Shown: positions 15,078 to 24,309, counted from the stretch's first letter. The stretch is DNA of 64,000 nucleotides from Candidatus Saccharibacteria bacterium (GCA_016432585.1 CP066696.1:886113-950112), one strand, 5' to 3'. Numbers and translations are program-made. The notes: generated by a model not told the origin, from the sequence alone.

Positions 15078-17468
15078 CTACTTTGCTTTTGCGAAACCAA
15101 ATCCTGCTTTTCGCGGACCACTGGCGGTTTCGGCCTTATTAACTTTTACGGTACTCTGCTCGGCCTGATGTCGCGGCTTAACATGAAGATAATACGTTGT
15201 TTTCAAACCTTTTTTCCATGCGGTTGAATACACTTTTTCCATGTCGTCGATATTTCGCGTTTCTAAGTACATATTGCGGCTAATTGCTTGGTCAACCCAT
15301 TTTTGCGCACGAGCCGCTACCTCGATAAACGCATACGGACTTAGCTGGAAACTCGTTTTGTATACATCTTTTACCGACTGTGGAATTTCTGGGATATTCG
15401 TAAGATCACCCTGGTCGCGCAGTACAGCCTCTTTTACTTGTTCCCATAAACCAAGTTCGCGAAGATCTTTTACGAGGTTAGTGTTGACCTCTAGGAATTT
15501 ACCGTTGAGTGTTGAGCGGCTAAAAATCTGTGCAAACTGCGGATCGATGCCAGGAGTGGTGCCAGCAATATGCGCGATGTTTGCGGTTGGCGCGATTGCC
15601 ATAAGGGTTGCGTTGCGCATGCCTTTTTTAACCTTGGCGCGGAGTTTTTCCCAGTCAAGACGTTTCGTGCGGTTAACATCGACTTCTAACTGGCGGTCTG
15701 CCGCAAGCTCGTCGACAGTATCGATAGGGAGAATTCCCTTGCTCCAGCCACTTCCCTTGAATGTTGGGTAGCTGCCAAGCTCTTGTGCCATATCAGCCGA
15801 CGCATCGATTGCGTTGTAGCTGATAAACTCGGTCAGTTGGTCCATGAGGTCGTATGCTTCTTCAGACTCGTAGCTGTAACCAAGTTTTTCGGTAACATCG
15901 GTAAAGCCCATCATGCCAAGACCAAGTGCACGGTTTTGCGTGTTGCTGTTCATAGCCTCTGGAATTGGTGTGTTCGTAATATCACACAGGTTATCAAGCT
16001 GGCGAATTGCGCTGCGCGTACTTGCCGCAAGGCGATCCCAATCCCATGTTTTATCGTCGCGAAGATGTGCTGAAAGGTTAATACTGACAAGGTTACAAAC
16101 GGCCGTGTTGTCTTTGTCCTGAGGTAATGTGATTTCAGTACAAAGGTTTGAAAGGTGGATTGTCGACGTATTATTATTAAGCGCGCGAACATTAATGGTG
16201 TCTTTCCATGTAAGCCATGGGTGCGACGTCGCCTGAAGCGTAATAAGAATCTGGCGGAACTGGTCGCGGGCCTTTACCTTGCTGAATTCACGCATTTCGC
16301 CGCGTTCAGCTTTTTCGATATATTCTGCGTAGCGCTTGCTAAATTCTGCACCGTAAAGCTCGGGAAGATCTGAAACCTCTGCTGGGTCGAACAAGTACCA
16401 GTCGCTTTCGCTCTGGACGCGCTTCATAAATTCGTCGCTAATAAATACGGCGGTATTTGCAAGACGGGTACGAAGATATGGGTCACCAGAGTTCTGCTTC
16501 AAATCCAAAAATTGCGGAAAGTTAAGGTGCCAGTTCTCCATGTACAGCGCAGCTGCACCGGCTTTTTTACCTTTGCGGCTAACAGCAAATAGTGCCGTGT
16601 CGATCATTTTCATGAACGGAATAGGACCGGTCGATTCGGTGTTGGTTGTTTTTACCGGACTACCAGCAGCACGAAGTTTGTTGAGGCTGATACCGATACC
16701 ACCCGTACCCTTAGCAATCCACATAACATCACGTACACCCTTAGCAATCGATTCCATGTCGTCTTGTACTTCTAAGAGGAAACAGTTAGAAAGCTGAGGA
16801 AATGAACCGCCGGCATTAACGCGAGTAGAGCCACCCGGAACGTAGTCGAGGTTCGACATGTGCCTGTAGAAGTCGATTGCAGCGGCCGTTGGGTCTTTTT
16901 CGTTGAAGCTAAGCCCCATGGCGATACGCATGTGGGTAAACTGTGGAACTTCAATTGGTGCGCCGCTTTGTTTGCGAAGTGCATAGCGGTTTTTGTTTGT
17001 AACAACACCTAGGTATTTGCTTAGGTGGTCACGGCTAGGGTCGAGCGCGGCAGCAAGCTTTTTAATATCGAAAACTTTGTTGTTCATGCGCTCGTCGAGC
17101 AGACCGTCAGATATTCCCTGCTTAATATACTCTGGAAATTTTTTGGCGTGGAGCTTTTTAAGATCGGTTTCGGTTTCGTAGTCACCCAAAATGTTCTTAT
17201 AGACATTTTTCAGCAACAGGCGCGCTGCAATCGTGTCAAAATCAGGATCATCCTTAACGTTTTGTAGTGCCGTGTGAATCACCGCTTCGTCTAGCTGCTC
17301 TGTCGTAATGCCGTCAAATAACGTCAATTGAAGTTCGGTTGCAACCTGCACAACCTTGCTAATTTGATCAGGCAATCCCTCACTCGCTTTCACGAGCGCA
17401 AGGTTGATCTTGTTGGCGTCAAATGGTTCGCGGGTGCCGTCGCGTTTTACCACATGAATTTCGCTCAT
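15078..17468 (-). CDS. nrdA: Ribonucleotide reductase large subunit
   Basis: 796 residues. An ATP cone for allosteric control lies at the N-terminus (about 3-95). The barrel contains the three catalytic cysteines: SNCFLLEV, NLCTEI (with the flanking Asn and Glu) and AVCNLVSINL. The radical-path Tyr pair is in TTYYLHVKPR near the end. After this the protein ends with AKAK and no cysteine, so the usual redox tail is missing and is found in the next ORF. NrdR-like boxes lie 125-170 nt upstream. Confidence 0.97.
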   Translation of the reverse strand: MSEIHVVKRDGTREPFDANKINLALVKASEGLPDQISKVVQVATELQLTLFDGITTEQLDEAVIHTALQNVKDDPDFDTIAARLLLKNVYKNILGDYETETDLKKLHAKKFPEYIKQGISDGLLDERMNNKVFDIKKLAAALDPSRDHLSKYLGVVTNKNRYALRKQSGAPIEVPQFTHMRIAMGLSFNEKDPTAAAIDFYRHMSNLDYVPGGSTRVNAGGSFPQLSNCFLLEVQDDMESIAKGVRDVMWIAKGTGGIGISLNKLRAAGSPVKTTNTESTGPIPFMKMIDTALFAVSRKGKKAGAAALYMENWHLNFPQFLDLKQNSGDPYLRTRLANTAVFISDEFMKRVQSESDWYLFDPAEVSDLPELYGAEFSKRYAEYIEKAERGEMREFSKVKARDQFRQILITLQATSHPWLTWKDTINVRALNNNTSTIHLSNLCTEITLPQDKDNTAVCNLVSINLSAHLRDDKTWDWDRLAASTRSAIRQLDNLCDITNTPIPEAMNSNTQNRALGLGMMGFTDVTEKLGYSYESEEAYDLMDQLTEFISYNAIDASADMAQELGSYPTFKGSGWSKGILPIDTVDELAADRQLEVDVNRTKRLDWEKLRAKVKKGMRNATLMAIAPTANIAHIAGTTPGIDPQFAQIFSRSTLNGKFLEVNTNLVKDLRELGLWEQVKEAVLRDQGDLTNIPEIPQSVKDVYKTSFQLSPYAFIEVAARAQKWVDQAISRNMYLETRNIDDMEKVYSTAWKKGLKTTYYLHVKPRHQAEQSTVKVNKAETASGPRKAGFGFAKAK

Positions 17469-17817
17469 CCCTATACCCCTGCTACTAAATGTTTTATTTA
17501 TTTCTCACACTCCCCCTCCCAAAGGGTGCAAGAAAGATACCGTCGTAGCGGTGCGAATACCCTCCTTGCGTGTTGTGTGTTTTTATTGAACTGCTACATA
17601 TGTAGTGTCTAATGAAAACTATAGACCCTATATGTGTGGTTTTCAATAGCTTTTGGTGATTTTAATCACATCGGTTTCCACTAACACCTTAAGCGAAAAT
17701 GTTTGTAATTTACAACATTCAATTTTACCCCTTCTCAACCCCGAAATAGTTGCTTTAGGCTACGCATAGTATGTGTTATAACTAACAAGTCCTTGTTCGA
17801 CCAGCTGAGGAGCTGTC
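17469..17817. promoter_or_regulatory. nrdA upstream region with paired NrdR-like boxes
   Basis: This 349-bp gap has no gene. GCTACATATGTAGTGT (17593-17608) and ACCCTATATGTGTGGT (17625-17640) each match the NrdR consensus ACACWATATATWGTGT at about 11 of 16 positions in one orientation, and their centres are 32 bp apart, the three-turn spacing known for NrdR pairs. The nrdA leader also has a small GCAAG/CTTGC stem enclosing ACCG-CTACGA-CGGT. The right end carries the promoter of the plus-strand gene at 17818. Confidence 0.55.
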
Positions 17818-18186
17818 ATGAAGTTGACGAACGCTGACGTCCAAGTTTTCGCGGGCGGCCAGATCAAGGTGCAGAATCAAAAAGTGATCTTCTGTGGCGA
17901 GATCAGGGAGATCAGTGTCGTAGGTGATGGTAATAAGACATTACTAAGGGTTCGCCTGAGCTGGAGGGCGCGAGGACAAGGTCCTGCGCGGAATCCCCGC
18001 CGGTGGGTGAACGAGACCACCGGACTGGACTTCGAGATCTCGCTGACGCAATTTTACATCACCAACATCGGCAAAGGACGCCGTTGCCTCCGAAACGTCG
18101 CAACAAATCAACTCACGTTCCTTTACCCCCCAAGCGCACCCTCGCTGAATCCAAGTGACGTCGTGGGCCTGAGGCAGCTCCCGTAA
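17818..18186 (+). CDS. GC-rich small protein, cassette C
   Basis: 122 residues, rich in Arg, no membrane segment; probable beta strands near the N-terminus (KLTNADVQVFAGG) and in the middle (LLRVRLSWRAR). I recognise no family. The 3' two-thirds are strongly GC-rich while the first 30 codons are nearer the genome average. The Shine-Dalgarno GAGG sits in the loop of CAGCT-GAGG-AGCTG immediately before the ATG. A 13-bp GC hairpin follows. Architecture links it to the other GC-rich cassettes; C-terminal similarity to cassette A is too weak to claim homology. Confidence 0.65.
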   Translation: MKLTNADVQVFAGGQIKVQNQKVIFCGEIREISVVGDGNKTLLRVRLSWRARGQGPARNPRRWVNETTGLDFEISLTQFYITNIGKGRRCLRNVATNQLTFLYPPSAPSLNPSDVVGLRQLP

Positions 18187-18202
18187 GGAGCCGCTCGCCC
18201 AT

Positions 18203-18239
18203 CCCCGGGTCCGCCTATTCATCGACGGCGGACCCGGGG
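18203..18239 (+). terminator. 13-bp GC hairpin after cassette C
   Basis: CCCCGGGTCCGCC pairs exactly with GGCGGACCCGGGG. There is no T-tract immediately after it. Confidence 0.65.
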
Positions 18240-18272
18240 CGACCCTTCGTATAGCGTTCCACGTTCATAAAC

Positions 18273-18303
18273 AAAAAAAGAATCTAGCTGTAGATTCTTT
18301 TTT
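18273..18303. terminator. Bidirectional intrinsic terminator
   Basis: AAAAAAGAATCTA-GCTG-TAGATTCTTTTTT, with A-tract and T-tract on both sides, works on either strand. On the minus strand it ends the tRNA-Ser transcript. Confidence 0.85.
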
Positions 18304-18304
18304 A

Positions 18305-18394
18305 TGGCGGAGAGAACAGGATTCGAACCTGCGGTACCATTGCTGGCACACACGCTTTCCAAGCGTGCGCCTTCAACCACTCGGCCACCTCTCC
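18305..18394 (-). tRNA. tRNA-Ser(GGA)
   Basis: 90 nt including encoded CCA. It folds with a GGAGAGG acceptor, a long variable arm and a GGTTCGAATCC T-arm. The anticodon loop TTGGAAA gives anticodon GGA, reading UCC/UCU. Confidence 0.97.
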
Positions 18395-18501
18395 ATAACT
18401 TACTTATTTTACCAGATTAACCACCCCACCTATCAGTTGTATAATTTACGCACCCTTTGCGGTTGCTTTTACACCTCTCGCGTCCATATAATAGTAGAAG
18501 C

Positions 18502-19311
18502 ATGGCAAAAATCAAATCCACTCCAGTGATTGAGCTTCGAGGCCTCGTAAAAAGGTATGGCGTGGGCGATGCAGAACACAACGCACTTGATGGTGTCGAT
18601 CTTACGATTGAAAAGGGTGAATTTATCACTATCATGGGTCCAAGTGGCTGCGGCAAAACAACCCTCCTCAATATCCTCGGCCTACTCGACCATTCAAACG
18701 ATGGCGAGTATTTTCTTGATGGCAAATCTGTAGAGCGCCTGAGCGGCTGGCGGCACGCACGCATACGCAGCGAACAAATCGGCATCGTGTTTCAGCATTT
18801 CAATCTTATCAATCGCCTTAGCGTTATTGAAAACGTTGCCCTTCCCCTTACCTATAGCGGCATGTATCGCACGAAGCGCCTTAAAAAAGCCAGCGAGGCG
18901 CTAAAAAACTTCCACCTCTCGGAGCGTGAATACTACATGCCTTGGCAGCTTTCGGGCGGCCAAATGCAGCGCGTCGCCATTGCTAGGGCGCTTGTAAACA
19001 ACCCGTCTATTATTCTGGCCGACGAGCCCACCGGCAACCTCGATAGCAAAGCAAGCCATATTATTATGGAGGAGCTTTCCGATATTCATAAACGCGGTAA
19101 TACTATTATTATGGTGACCCACAACCCCGACCTTACCACTTATGCCAGCCGCGTCATTCACATGCTCGACGGCAAAATTGCCAGCGACACCAAAACGCCG
19201 CCGCCGGTTAAGGACCCGACCGCAAAGGTACCCCTCGGTACACATGTCCCGAAAGAAAAGTCTGTGAAAAAACCTGTTAAAAAGCGAAAAACGAAAGCAA
19301 AGAAAAAATAA
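18502..19311 (+). CDS. MacB/LolD-type ABC transporter ATPase
   Basis: 269 residues. Walker [11 protein letters not shown] (about 47-56), Q-loop VFQHFNL, signature LSGGQMQR, Walker [13 protein letters not shown] and His switch VTHNPD are intact. A basic Lys/Pro-rich tail of about 45 residues follows the core. The ATG is 9 nt past TATAAT, and the upstream in-frame ATG crosses the promoter. Its stop overlaps the permease start (TAATG). With that permease it forms a MacB-like mechanotransmission exporter or extractor; the substrate is unknown. Confidence 0.93.
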   Translation: MAKIKSTPVIELRGLVKRYGVGDAEHNALDGVDLTIEKGEFITIMGPSGCGKTTLLNILGLLDHSNDGEYFLDGKSVERLSGWRHARIRSEQIGIVFQHFNLINRLSVIENVALPLTYSGMYRTKRLKKASEALKNFHLSEREYYMPWQLSGGQMQRVAIARALVNNPSIILADEPTGNLDSKASHIIMEELSDIHKRGNTIIMVTHNPDLTTYASRVIHMLDGKIASDTKTPPPVKDPTAKVPLGTHVPKEKSVKKPVKKRKTKAKKK

Positions 19312-20540
19312 TGCGCCTCTTTATTATTGAACATACACAAAATGCCATTCACTCGCTGCGCAGCACAAAAATGCGCACACTTCTTACGACTCTTGGCGTT
19401 ACCATAGGTGTTGCAAGCATTACAACGATTCTCTCACTAAGCAGCGGAATCACCCAGGTCGTGTCAAAGCAAGTGGGCGCCCTAGGCGGGAATATTGCCG
19501 TTGTCCGGCCAGGAGCCCCGACTCTCGATTTTGAGGGGTTTGTTAGTCCTACAATCGAACAAACCTACACCACCAGCACGCTCACCGAACAAGATCTTAT
19601 CGATATCGAGGCGCTTGATTCCGTTGATTCTGCCGCTCCCCTTATGATTGTTAACGGCAGCGTAAAGTCAGAGTCGGCAACAGCCAAAAAAAGCACTATC
19701 CTTGCAACGACACCGTCACTCGTGAGCATTGCCAACCTTCCAATTAGCGACGGTCAATTTATCGATAGTGTCACAAATAAAGATACGGCCGTTATTGGAT
19801 CGCAGCTTTCGATCGATCTATTTGGCACCAACCAATCGATCGGCCAGACTTTCAAAATTCGCGGCCAAACATTTACGGTTATCGGTATTTTAAAAAGCAT
19901 GAATGACCCTATCAATTTCAACAGTGTCGACTTTGACCAGACAGCAATTATCAGCCTTGAAAGCGGCAAAGGTTTTCACCAGGGTATCGCACAAATTCAG
20001 CAAATTAACGTACGCGCAAAAGACACCGGCAGTCTGCCTCAGATGAAAAACGATATCGACGCAAAATTGCTCAAAAACCATCTCGACGAACGCGATTTCT
20101 CGATTCTTACGGGCGAACAAATATCCGAACCTAGTAATCGCTTTTTCCGCGGCCTTACCGGGGTTATGACGGTTATTGCCGGCATATCGCTTATTGTCGG
20201 TGGAATTGGAATCATGAATATTATGCTTGTAGGGGTTGCCGAGCGAACACGTGAAATCGGTCTTCGTAAATCTGTTGGCGCAAGCAATAGCAATATCGTA
20301 TGGCAGTTCCTTATGGAGTCGCTCATTATTAGCATTGTGGGTGGCCTTATAGGCTACGCGGCCGGATATATCGTGGCATTCGCCCTTAGCACCCTGCTAA
20401 CATTCAATCCGGCGTTCACGTGGGAAGTTGCCGGCGCGGCACTCGGCACATCACTTGGCGTTGGCATACTCTTTGGCATTTATCCCGCGCTTCGTGCGGC
20501 ACGAAAAGACCCTATCGAGTCACTCCGCCACTTTCGCTAA
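19311..20540 (+). CDS. MacB/FtsX-type ABC permease
   Basis: 409 residues. One N-terminal transmembrane helix (about 22-44), a large extracellular MacB-PCD domain (about 45-270), then three C-terminal helices (about 285-400) of the FtsX family with GERTREIGLRKSVGAS-like sequence (AERTREIGLRKSVGA) and a C-terminal ALRAARKDPIESLR. It is translationally coupled to the ATPase by a 1-nt overlap. Unlike E. coli MacB, the ATPase is a separate polypeptide. No adaptor (MacA) gene is nearby. Confidence 0.93.
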   Translation: MRLFIIEHTQNAIHSLRSTKMRTLLTTLGVTIGVASITTILSLSSGITQVVSKQVGALGGNIAVVRPGAPTLDFEGFVSPTIEQTYTTSTLTEQDLIDIEALDSVDSAAPLMIVNGSVKSESATAKKSTILATTPSLVSIANLPISDGQFIDSVTNKDTAVIGSQLSIDLFGTNQSIGQTFKIRGQTFTVIGILKSMNDPINFNSVDFDQTAIISLESGKGFHQGIAQIQQINVRAKDTGSLPQMKNDIDAKLLKNHLDERDFSILTGEQISEPSNRFFRGLTGVMTVIAGISLIVGGIGIMNIMLVGVAERTREIGLRKSVGASNSNIVWQFLMESLIISIVGGLIGYAAGYIVAFALSTLLTFNPAFTWEVAGAALGTSLGVGILFGIYPALRAARKDPIESLRHFR

Positions 20541-20544
20541 ATCC

Positions 20545-21585
20545 TTAGCCTAATTCTTTTTTGAGCTTTTCAATAAGTGCCACGGGCGTTGGGTCAACAC
20601 CATTAAGTATGCCCGTATAGACACTCGCAAAGTCGGCGAGAATACACCCCCATAGCATTTGATGAAGTGGTGTATCACCCCTCAATGCGATCTTGTGTGA
20701 TTTAGGACGCATACCGCTAAGAAGTCTATCGCTCACCTCAAAACGCTTTTGAACACGCTGGTGTTCGAAGTTACTCATAAGATCAAACACCGCAAAGGGC
20801 TTTTCGATCGGGTGTGACGACCATCCTAAAAATTCATTGTGGTTAAACTCTGGAAGCTCATTCCAAAACGCCATGTTTTTTGCGCTTTCGTTCCAGCTGA
20901 TTTTCCATTTATACGCAATCGGCGCCATAAGGCTGCCACTATAAAATACTGGCGTTTTGCCAATGCTCATAAGCGCAAGCTGTTTAGCTAAGTTCTTGTC
21001 GGTTGACGTGCTTGGCACCCAATTCTTTGTTTCGGCTTCTAACCAATCTGCTGTGTCGGCAATTTCGCCAAAGCGATCGTAGTTAACGACGCCAAAATGC
21101 GCCAAGATAGCTACCAGCCCTCGCAATTGAAAAATCATCGCCATACGGGGTTGGATTCCTGACGGCACCGCAACGTGCACAACAGAATTACTCTGAGCAT
21201 CGGCAAGCAATTTTCCATCCGATGTAAGAATGCCTAGTTGCGCAAACCGGCCGCGTGCACTGGCAAGACCCGTGAGTGTCTCTTCAGTATTTCCCGAGTA
21301 GCTCGAGGCAATAACAAGTGTATTGTAGTCGACATATCCCGGTAAATCGTACGAGCGCACGATTTCAAATGGAACAGTTAGCTCACTCGCAAGCCAAGAC
21401 TTCACCAAAAGTGCGGCCAGTGCCGAGCCGCCCATTCCTACAATCACTACTTTCGTGATATCGCGTCCATCATGATCTGGGCTTTCAACTTTTACGGCGT
21501 AGCGCGCCTGTTCAAACTGCTTTCCCGCAACAGCCAAAGCTCCGCTTGGGTCGCGTTGTCTTAATACATTATTATCGTCTAGCAT
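20545..21585 (-). CDS. Bifunctional phosphoglucose/phosphomannose isomerase
   Basis: 346 residues with SIS domains, of the PGI/PMI family that interconverts glucose-6-P, fructose-6-P and mannose-6-P. Motifs: VIVGMGGSALA (phosphosugar loop), ASSYSGNTEETL, SGIQPRMAM and the catalytic-loop Glu/His in PEFNHNEFLGW. Upstream AAAGGGGC provides a Shine-Dalgarno. With zwf it covers the entry of hexose phosphates into glycolysis or the oxidative pentose route. Confidence 0.93.
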   Translation of the reverse strand: MLDDNNVLRQRDPSGALAVAGKQFEQARYAVKVESPDHDGRDITKVVIVGMGGSALAALLVKSWLASELTVPFEIVRSYDLPGYVDYNTLVIASSYSGNTEETLTGLASARGRFAQLGILTSDGKLLADAQSNSVVHVAVPSGIQPRMAMIFQLRGLVAILAHFGVVNYDRFGEIADTADWLEAETKNWVPSTSTDKNLAKQLALMSIGKTPVFYSGSLMAPIAYKWKISWNESAKNMAFWNELPEFNHNEFLGWSSHPIEKPFAVFDLMSNFEHQRVQKRFEVSDRLLSGMRPKSHKIALRGDTPLHQMLWGCILADFASVYTGILNGVDPTPVALIEKLKKELG

Positions 21586-21678
21586 AGATGCCCCTTTATT
21601 TAACTCACTTGCCGTGTCTACTGTTACTATGATACAGTATTTAGTAAAGAAGCATAAGTATTAATATCAGAGGTGGGC

Positions 21679-22173
21679 ATGGATATTCAACCAACAAATC
21701 AACAACCGATCAGCGACGATCAAGAATTGGCCAAGGTACTTGCCGGTGTTAACCAGCAGGCAGAAGAAGCCGCAGCAACGCCAGTAACAAGCGACGTTCC
21801 AGCCGAACCGCTCGCCACCCCTGCACCAGCAGTTGACGAGCCAGAGCCAGCAATGGCAATGCCAACCATGCCCGATCCTGTCATGGCGCAACCCGCTATG
21901 CCGACTATGCCTGCAATGAGCGGTGATCTTGAGTCAATCAAAAAGGATGCACTTAGCGAGCTTCGACCTCTTGTTGACAAACTAAATGTTGCACCAGAAG
22001 AAAAGTTTGACACTTACCTTCTTCTTCTCCGTTCGACAGATGACCAAGCGCTTATTGGCCCTGCTCACGAAGCAGCACGTAACATTACCGACGAAGCTCG
22101 CCGCGCCCAGGCACTTCTCGATATAATCAAAGAGATCGACTATCTCTCAAACCCACAGCAACCAACCGCGTAA
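21679..22173 (+). CDS. Ala/Pro/Met-rich protein with C-terminal helical domain, unknown
   Basis: 164 residues. The N-terminal half (about 25-85) is low complexity, rich in Ala, Pro and Met with repeated MP-containing units; the C-terminal half (about 90-155) is a compact helical domain (ELRPLVDKLNVAPEEKFDTYLLLLRSTDD). The start at 21679 has GAGGTGGGC upstream, so the GTG two codons earlier is rejected. No signal peptide. Function unknown; the low-complexity half resembles a flexible linker. Confidence 0.75.
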   Translation: MDIQPTNQQPISDDQELAKVLAGVNQQAEEAAATPVTSDVPAEPLATPAPAVDEPEPAMAMPTMPDPVMAQPAMPTMPAMSGDLESIKKDALSELRPLVDKLNVAPEEKFDTYLLLLRSTDDQALIGPAHEAARNITDEARRAQALLDIIKEIDYLSNPQQPTA

Positions 22174-22179
22174 TTCTCT

Positions 22180-22224
22180 CCAATACTAAAAGAAGCTCCA
22201 TATCGGAGCTTCTTTTAGTATTGG
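22180..22224. terminator. 20-bp perfect palindromic hairpin between convergent genes
   Basis: CCAATACTAAAAGAAGCTCC pairs without mismatch with the sequence at 22205-22224 across a 5-nt loop. It sits between the end of the 21679 gene and the end of groL and can serve both strands. Confidence 0.75.
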
Positions 22225-22228
22225 GGGT

Positions 22229-23872
22229 TTACATCCCCATTCCAGGCATACCCATGCCGCCACCAGCTGGAGCCTCTGGCTCTGGAATATCCACCACTAA
22301 CGCGCCCATGGTCGCTGCTGTCGAGGCAATAGATACTGCGTTTTGCACGGCCTCTTTCGTAACACGAGCTGGGTCGATAACACCGTCTTTTTTAACGTCG
22401 ATCAAACCCTTTTCAGGTGTATTCACGTTGATACCAAAGCCAACCTTGCCCGCCTCTACCTGCGCCAGTAGCGCTTCGCTGTTCAAACCTGCATTTGCCA
22501 TGATCTGAAGGAATGGCTGACGCAGTGCGTTTTTCAGAATTTGACGGCCGGCGCTAATACTATCGGCGCCATCTGCTTTAATTCCGGCCGAAAGGTTAAC
22601 AAGCGTTACGCCACCACCAGCAACAATACCATCGGCAAGTGCTGCTTTCGTTGCTGCAACTGCATCATCTACACGGAACTTCTTCTCGTCGATTTCGGTT
22701 TCGGTCGCACCACCCACCTTAATAACCGCAACCTTGCCGCTAAGTGCCGCGCCGCGCTTTGCGTATTGTTCTTTGTCGTATTCGCTCGTAGCGTTATCGG
22801 CCTGCGATGCGATTTGAGCAATACGTGCTTTTACGTCGGCTTTTTTGCCAGCGCCTTCGATAATCGTCGTTTCGTCCTTACCAACAATCACTTTGCGCGC
22901 GCTACCAACAACTTCTAGTCCTACGGTTTCAAACGAAAGCGCTTGATCGTCGCTAACTACCGTTGCACCCGTAAGTGTTGCGATATCTTGCAAAATTTCT
23001 TTTCGGCGATCACCAAACGCAGGCGCCTTTACGGCAACCGTATTAAAGACACCCTTTAGCTTGTTAAGAACAAGGATACTAAGCGCTTCGCCCTCTACTT
23101 CATCGGCAATAAGAACAACATCCTTTTTGCCAGCCTGCGCCAGCTTTTCAAGCATTGGCAAAAATTCTTGCACACTGCTAATTTTCTTATCGGTCACAAT
23201 AATAGCCGGCTTTTCGTACACGGCCTCTTGGCGACTAACATCGGTCACGAAGAACTGGCTCACGAAACCGCGATCGAACGTAAAGCCCTCTACTACCTCG
23301 GCTTCAAGCTCAAGCCCCTGGCTAGCCTCTACCGTTACAACACCCTCTTTGCCAACCTTCTCGATAACACCAGCAATAAGCTTGCCGATTGTCTCGTCGC
23401 CCGCACTAATTGTCGCCACTTCAGCAACACGGTCTTTTTTACCTTCGATACTTTCGGCTAGCGAATCAAGTTGCTTTACTACCTCGATACCAGCAGCCTC
23501 GATACCCTTACGAAGTTCTTGTGGATTGTGACCCGCAGCAATCAAACGGTTTGCTTCTTTTAGGATATTGTACGTCAAAACCGTGACAGTTGTCGTACCA
23601 TCACCCGCTACCTTATTCAGCTTGCTCGCAGCCTGCTTAATAAGCTCGGCGCCCACTTTGTACCCCAAAGTCTCATCGTCATTTTCGGGCAAATCAACAC
23701 TTTCGGCCACTGTTACGCCATCGTGTGTTACCGTGGGGCCACCATAGCCCTTGGCGATAACAACATTGCGGCCTTTTGGACCATATGTCACCTTCACTGC
23801 ATCGTAGAGTGCTTTTGCCCCACCAAGAACACGCTCACGTGCATCATCATCATAAAAAACTTTTTTAGCCAT
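22229..23872 (-). CDS. groL: Chaperonin GroEL
   Basis: 60-kDa chaperonin subunit that folds proteins inside a double ring. 547 residues with the usual apical, intermediate and equatorial blocks: YGPKGRNVVIAK, GDGTTTVTVL (ATP site), and a C-terminal GGMGMPGMGM tail. A GGAGG Shine-Dalgarno precedes the ATG. It is separated from groES by a 143-nt spacer that folds into a three-way junction. Under CIRCE control through the groES promoter. Confidence 0.99.
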   Translation of the reverse strand: MAKKVFYDDDARERVLGGAKALYDAVKVTYGPKGRNVVIAKGYGGPTVTHDGVTVAESVDLPENDDETLGYKVGAELIKQAASKLNKVAGDGTTTVTVLTYNILKEANRLIAAGHNPQELRKGIEAAGIEVVKQLDSLAESIEGKKDRVAEVATISAGDETIGKLIAGVIEKVGKEGVVTVEASQGLELEAEVVEGFTFDRGFVSQFFVTDVSRQEAVYEKPAIIVTDKKISSVQEFLPMLEKLAQAGKKDVVLIADEVEGEALSILVLNKLKGVFNTVAVKAPAFGDRRKEILQDIATLTGATVVSDDQALSFETVGLEVVGSARKVIVGKDETTIIEGAGKKADVKARIAQIASQADNATSEYDKEQYAKRGAALSGKVAVIKVGGATETEIDEKKFRVDDAVAATKAALADGIVAGGGVTLVNLSAGIKADGADSISAGRQILKNALRQPFLQIMANAGLNSEALLAQVEAGKVGFGINVNTPEKGLIDVKKDGVIDPARVTKEAVQNAVSIASTAATMGALVVDIPEPEAPAGGGMGMPGMGM

Positions 23873-23910
23873 TTAACTTTCCTCCATTTAAAGTTTCGCG
23901 GTAGAGACAT

Positions 23911-24002
23911 CGAGATAACTATTTCTTGTAAGGCTCTCGTTCTCGAGAGCTTTCCACTTAATATATCCGTGGAAAGCGCGCCTTCAAGAAATGGTTATCG
24001 AG
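23911..24002 (-). promoter_or_regulatory. Three-way-junction RNA between groES and groEL
   Basis: An outer stem of about 18 bp joins GATAAC-Y-ATTTCTTG-(T)-AAGG at 23914-23933 with its complement at 23981-24000. Inside it are two hairpins: GCTCTCG-TTCT-CGAGAGC (23933-23950) and CTTTCCAC-loop-GTGGAAAG (23950-23976). It lies in the mRNA between the two cistrons. Likely roles are processing, stabilisation or setting the GroES:GroEL ratio; this is inference. Confidence 0.7.
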
Positions 24003-24015
24003 CATGTCGGGACAA

Positions 24016-24279
24016 TTAGATTGTCGCTAAGACATCCTCTTCTTTCACCACCAAATACTCAGTGCCATCAACTTTCAACTCAGTCGTTGAATACTCTTTG
24101 TAGATAATCTTATCGCCCACTTTGAGCGTTTTCACATCTGGACCAACTGCTTCAATTTTTGCAAAAACAGGCTTTTCTTTAGCATTGTCGGGTAGGTAAA
24201 TTCCACTCGCGGTCTTTGTTGCGGCAACTTCCCGTACAGCAACGACACGATCCGCCAGAGGTTTAATCGGTGTACTCAT
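24016..24279 (-). CDS. groS: Co-chaperonin GroES
   Basis: 87-residue lid of the chaperonin. It begins IKPLADRVVAV and contains the mobile loop (ATKTASGIYLPDNAKEKP), then VGDKIIYKEYSTTELKVDG and the C-terminal strand. GGAGG is 5 nt before the ATG. It lies downstream of a 17-bp-spaced promoter overlapping CIRCE and is co-transcribed with groL. Confidence 0.98.
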   Translation of the reverse strand: MSTPIKPLADRVVAVREVAATKTASGIYLPDNAKEKPVFAKIEAVGPDVKTLKVGDKIIYKEYSTTELKVDGTEYLVVKEEDVLATI

Positions 24280-24309
24280 GAATTCCTCCGTTTTTTAGTT
24301 CGTAACCTC

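Noticed and set aside
15078-15080. UAG reassigned to an amino acid genome-wide
   Set aside because: UAG ends many genes here (argS, valS, tsaD, hsp20), so only local readthrough is conceivable.
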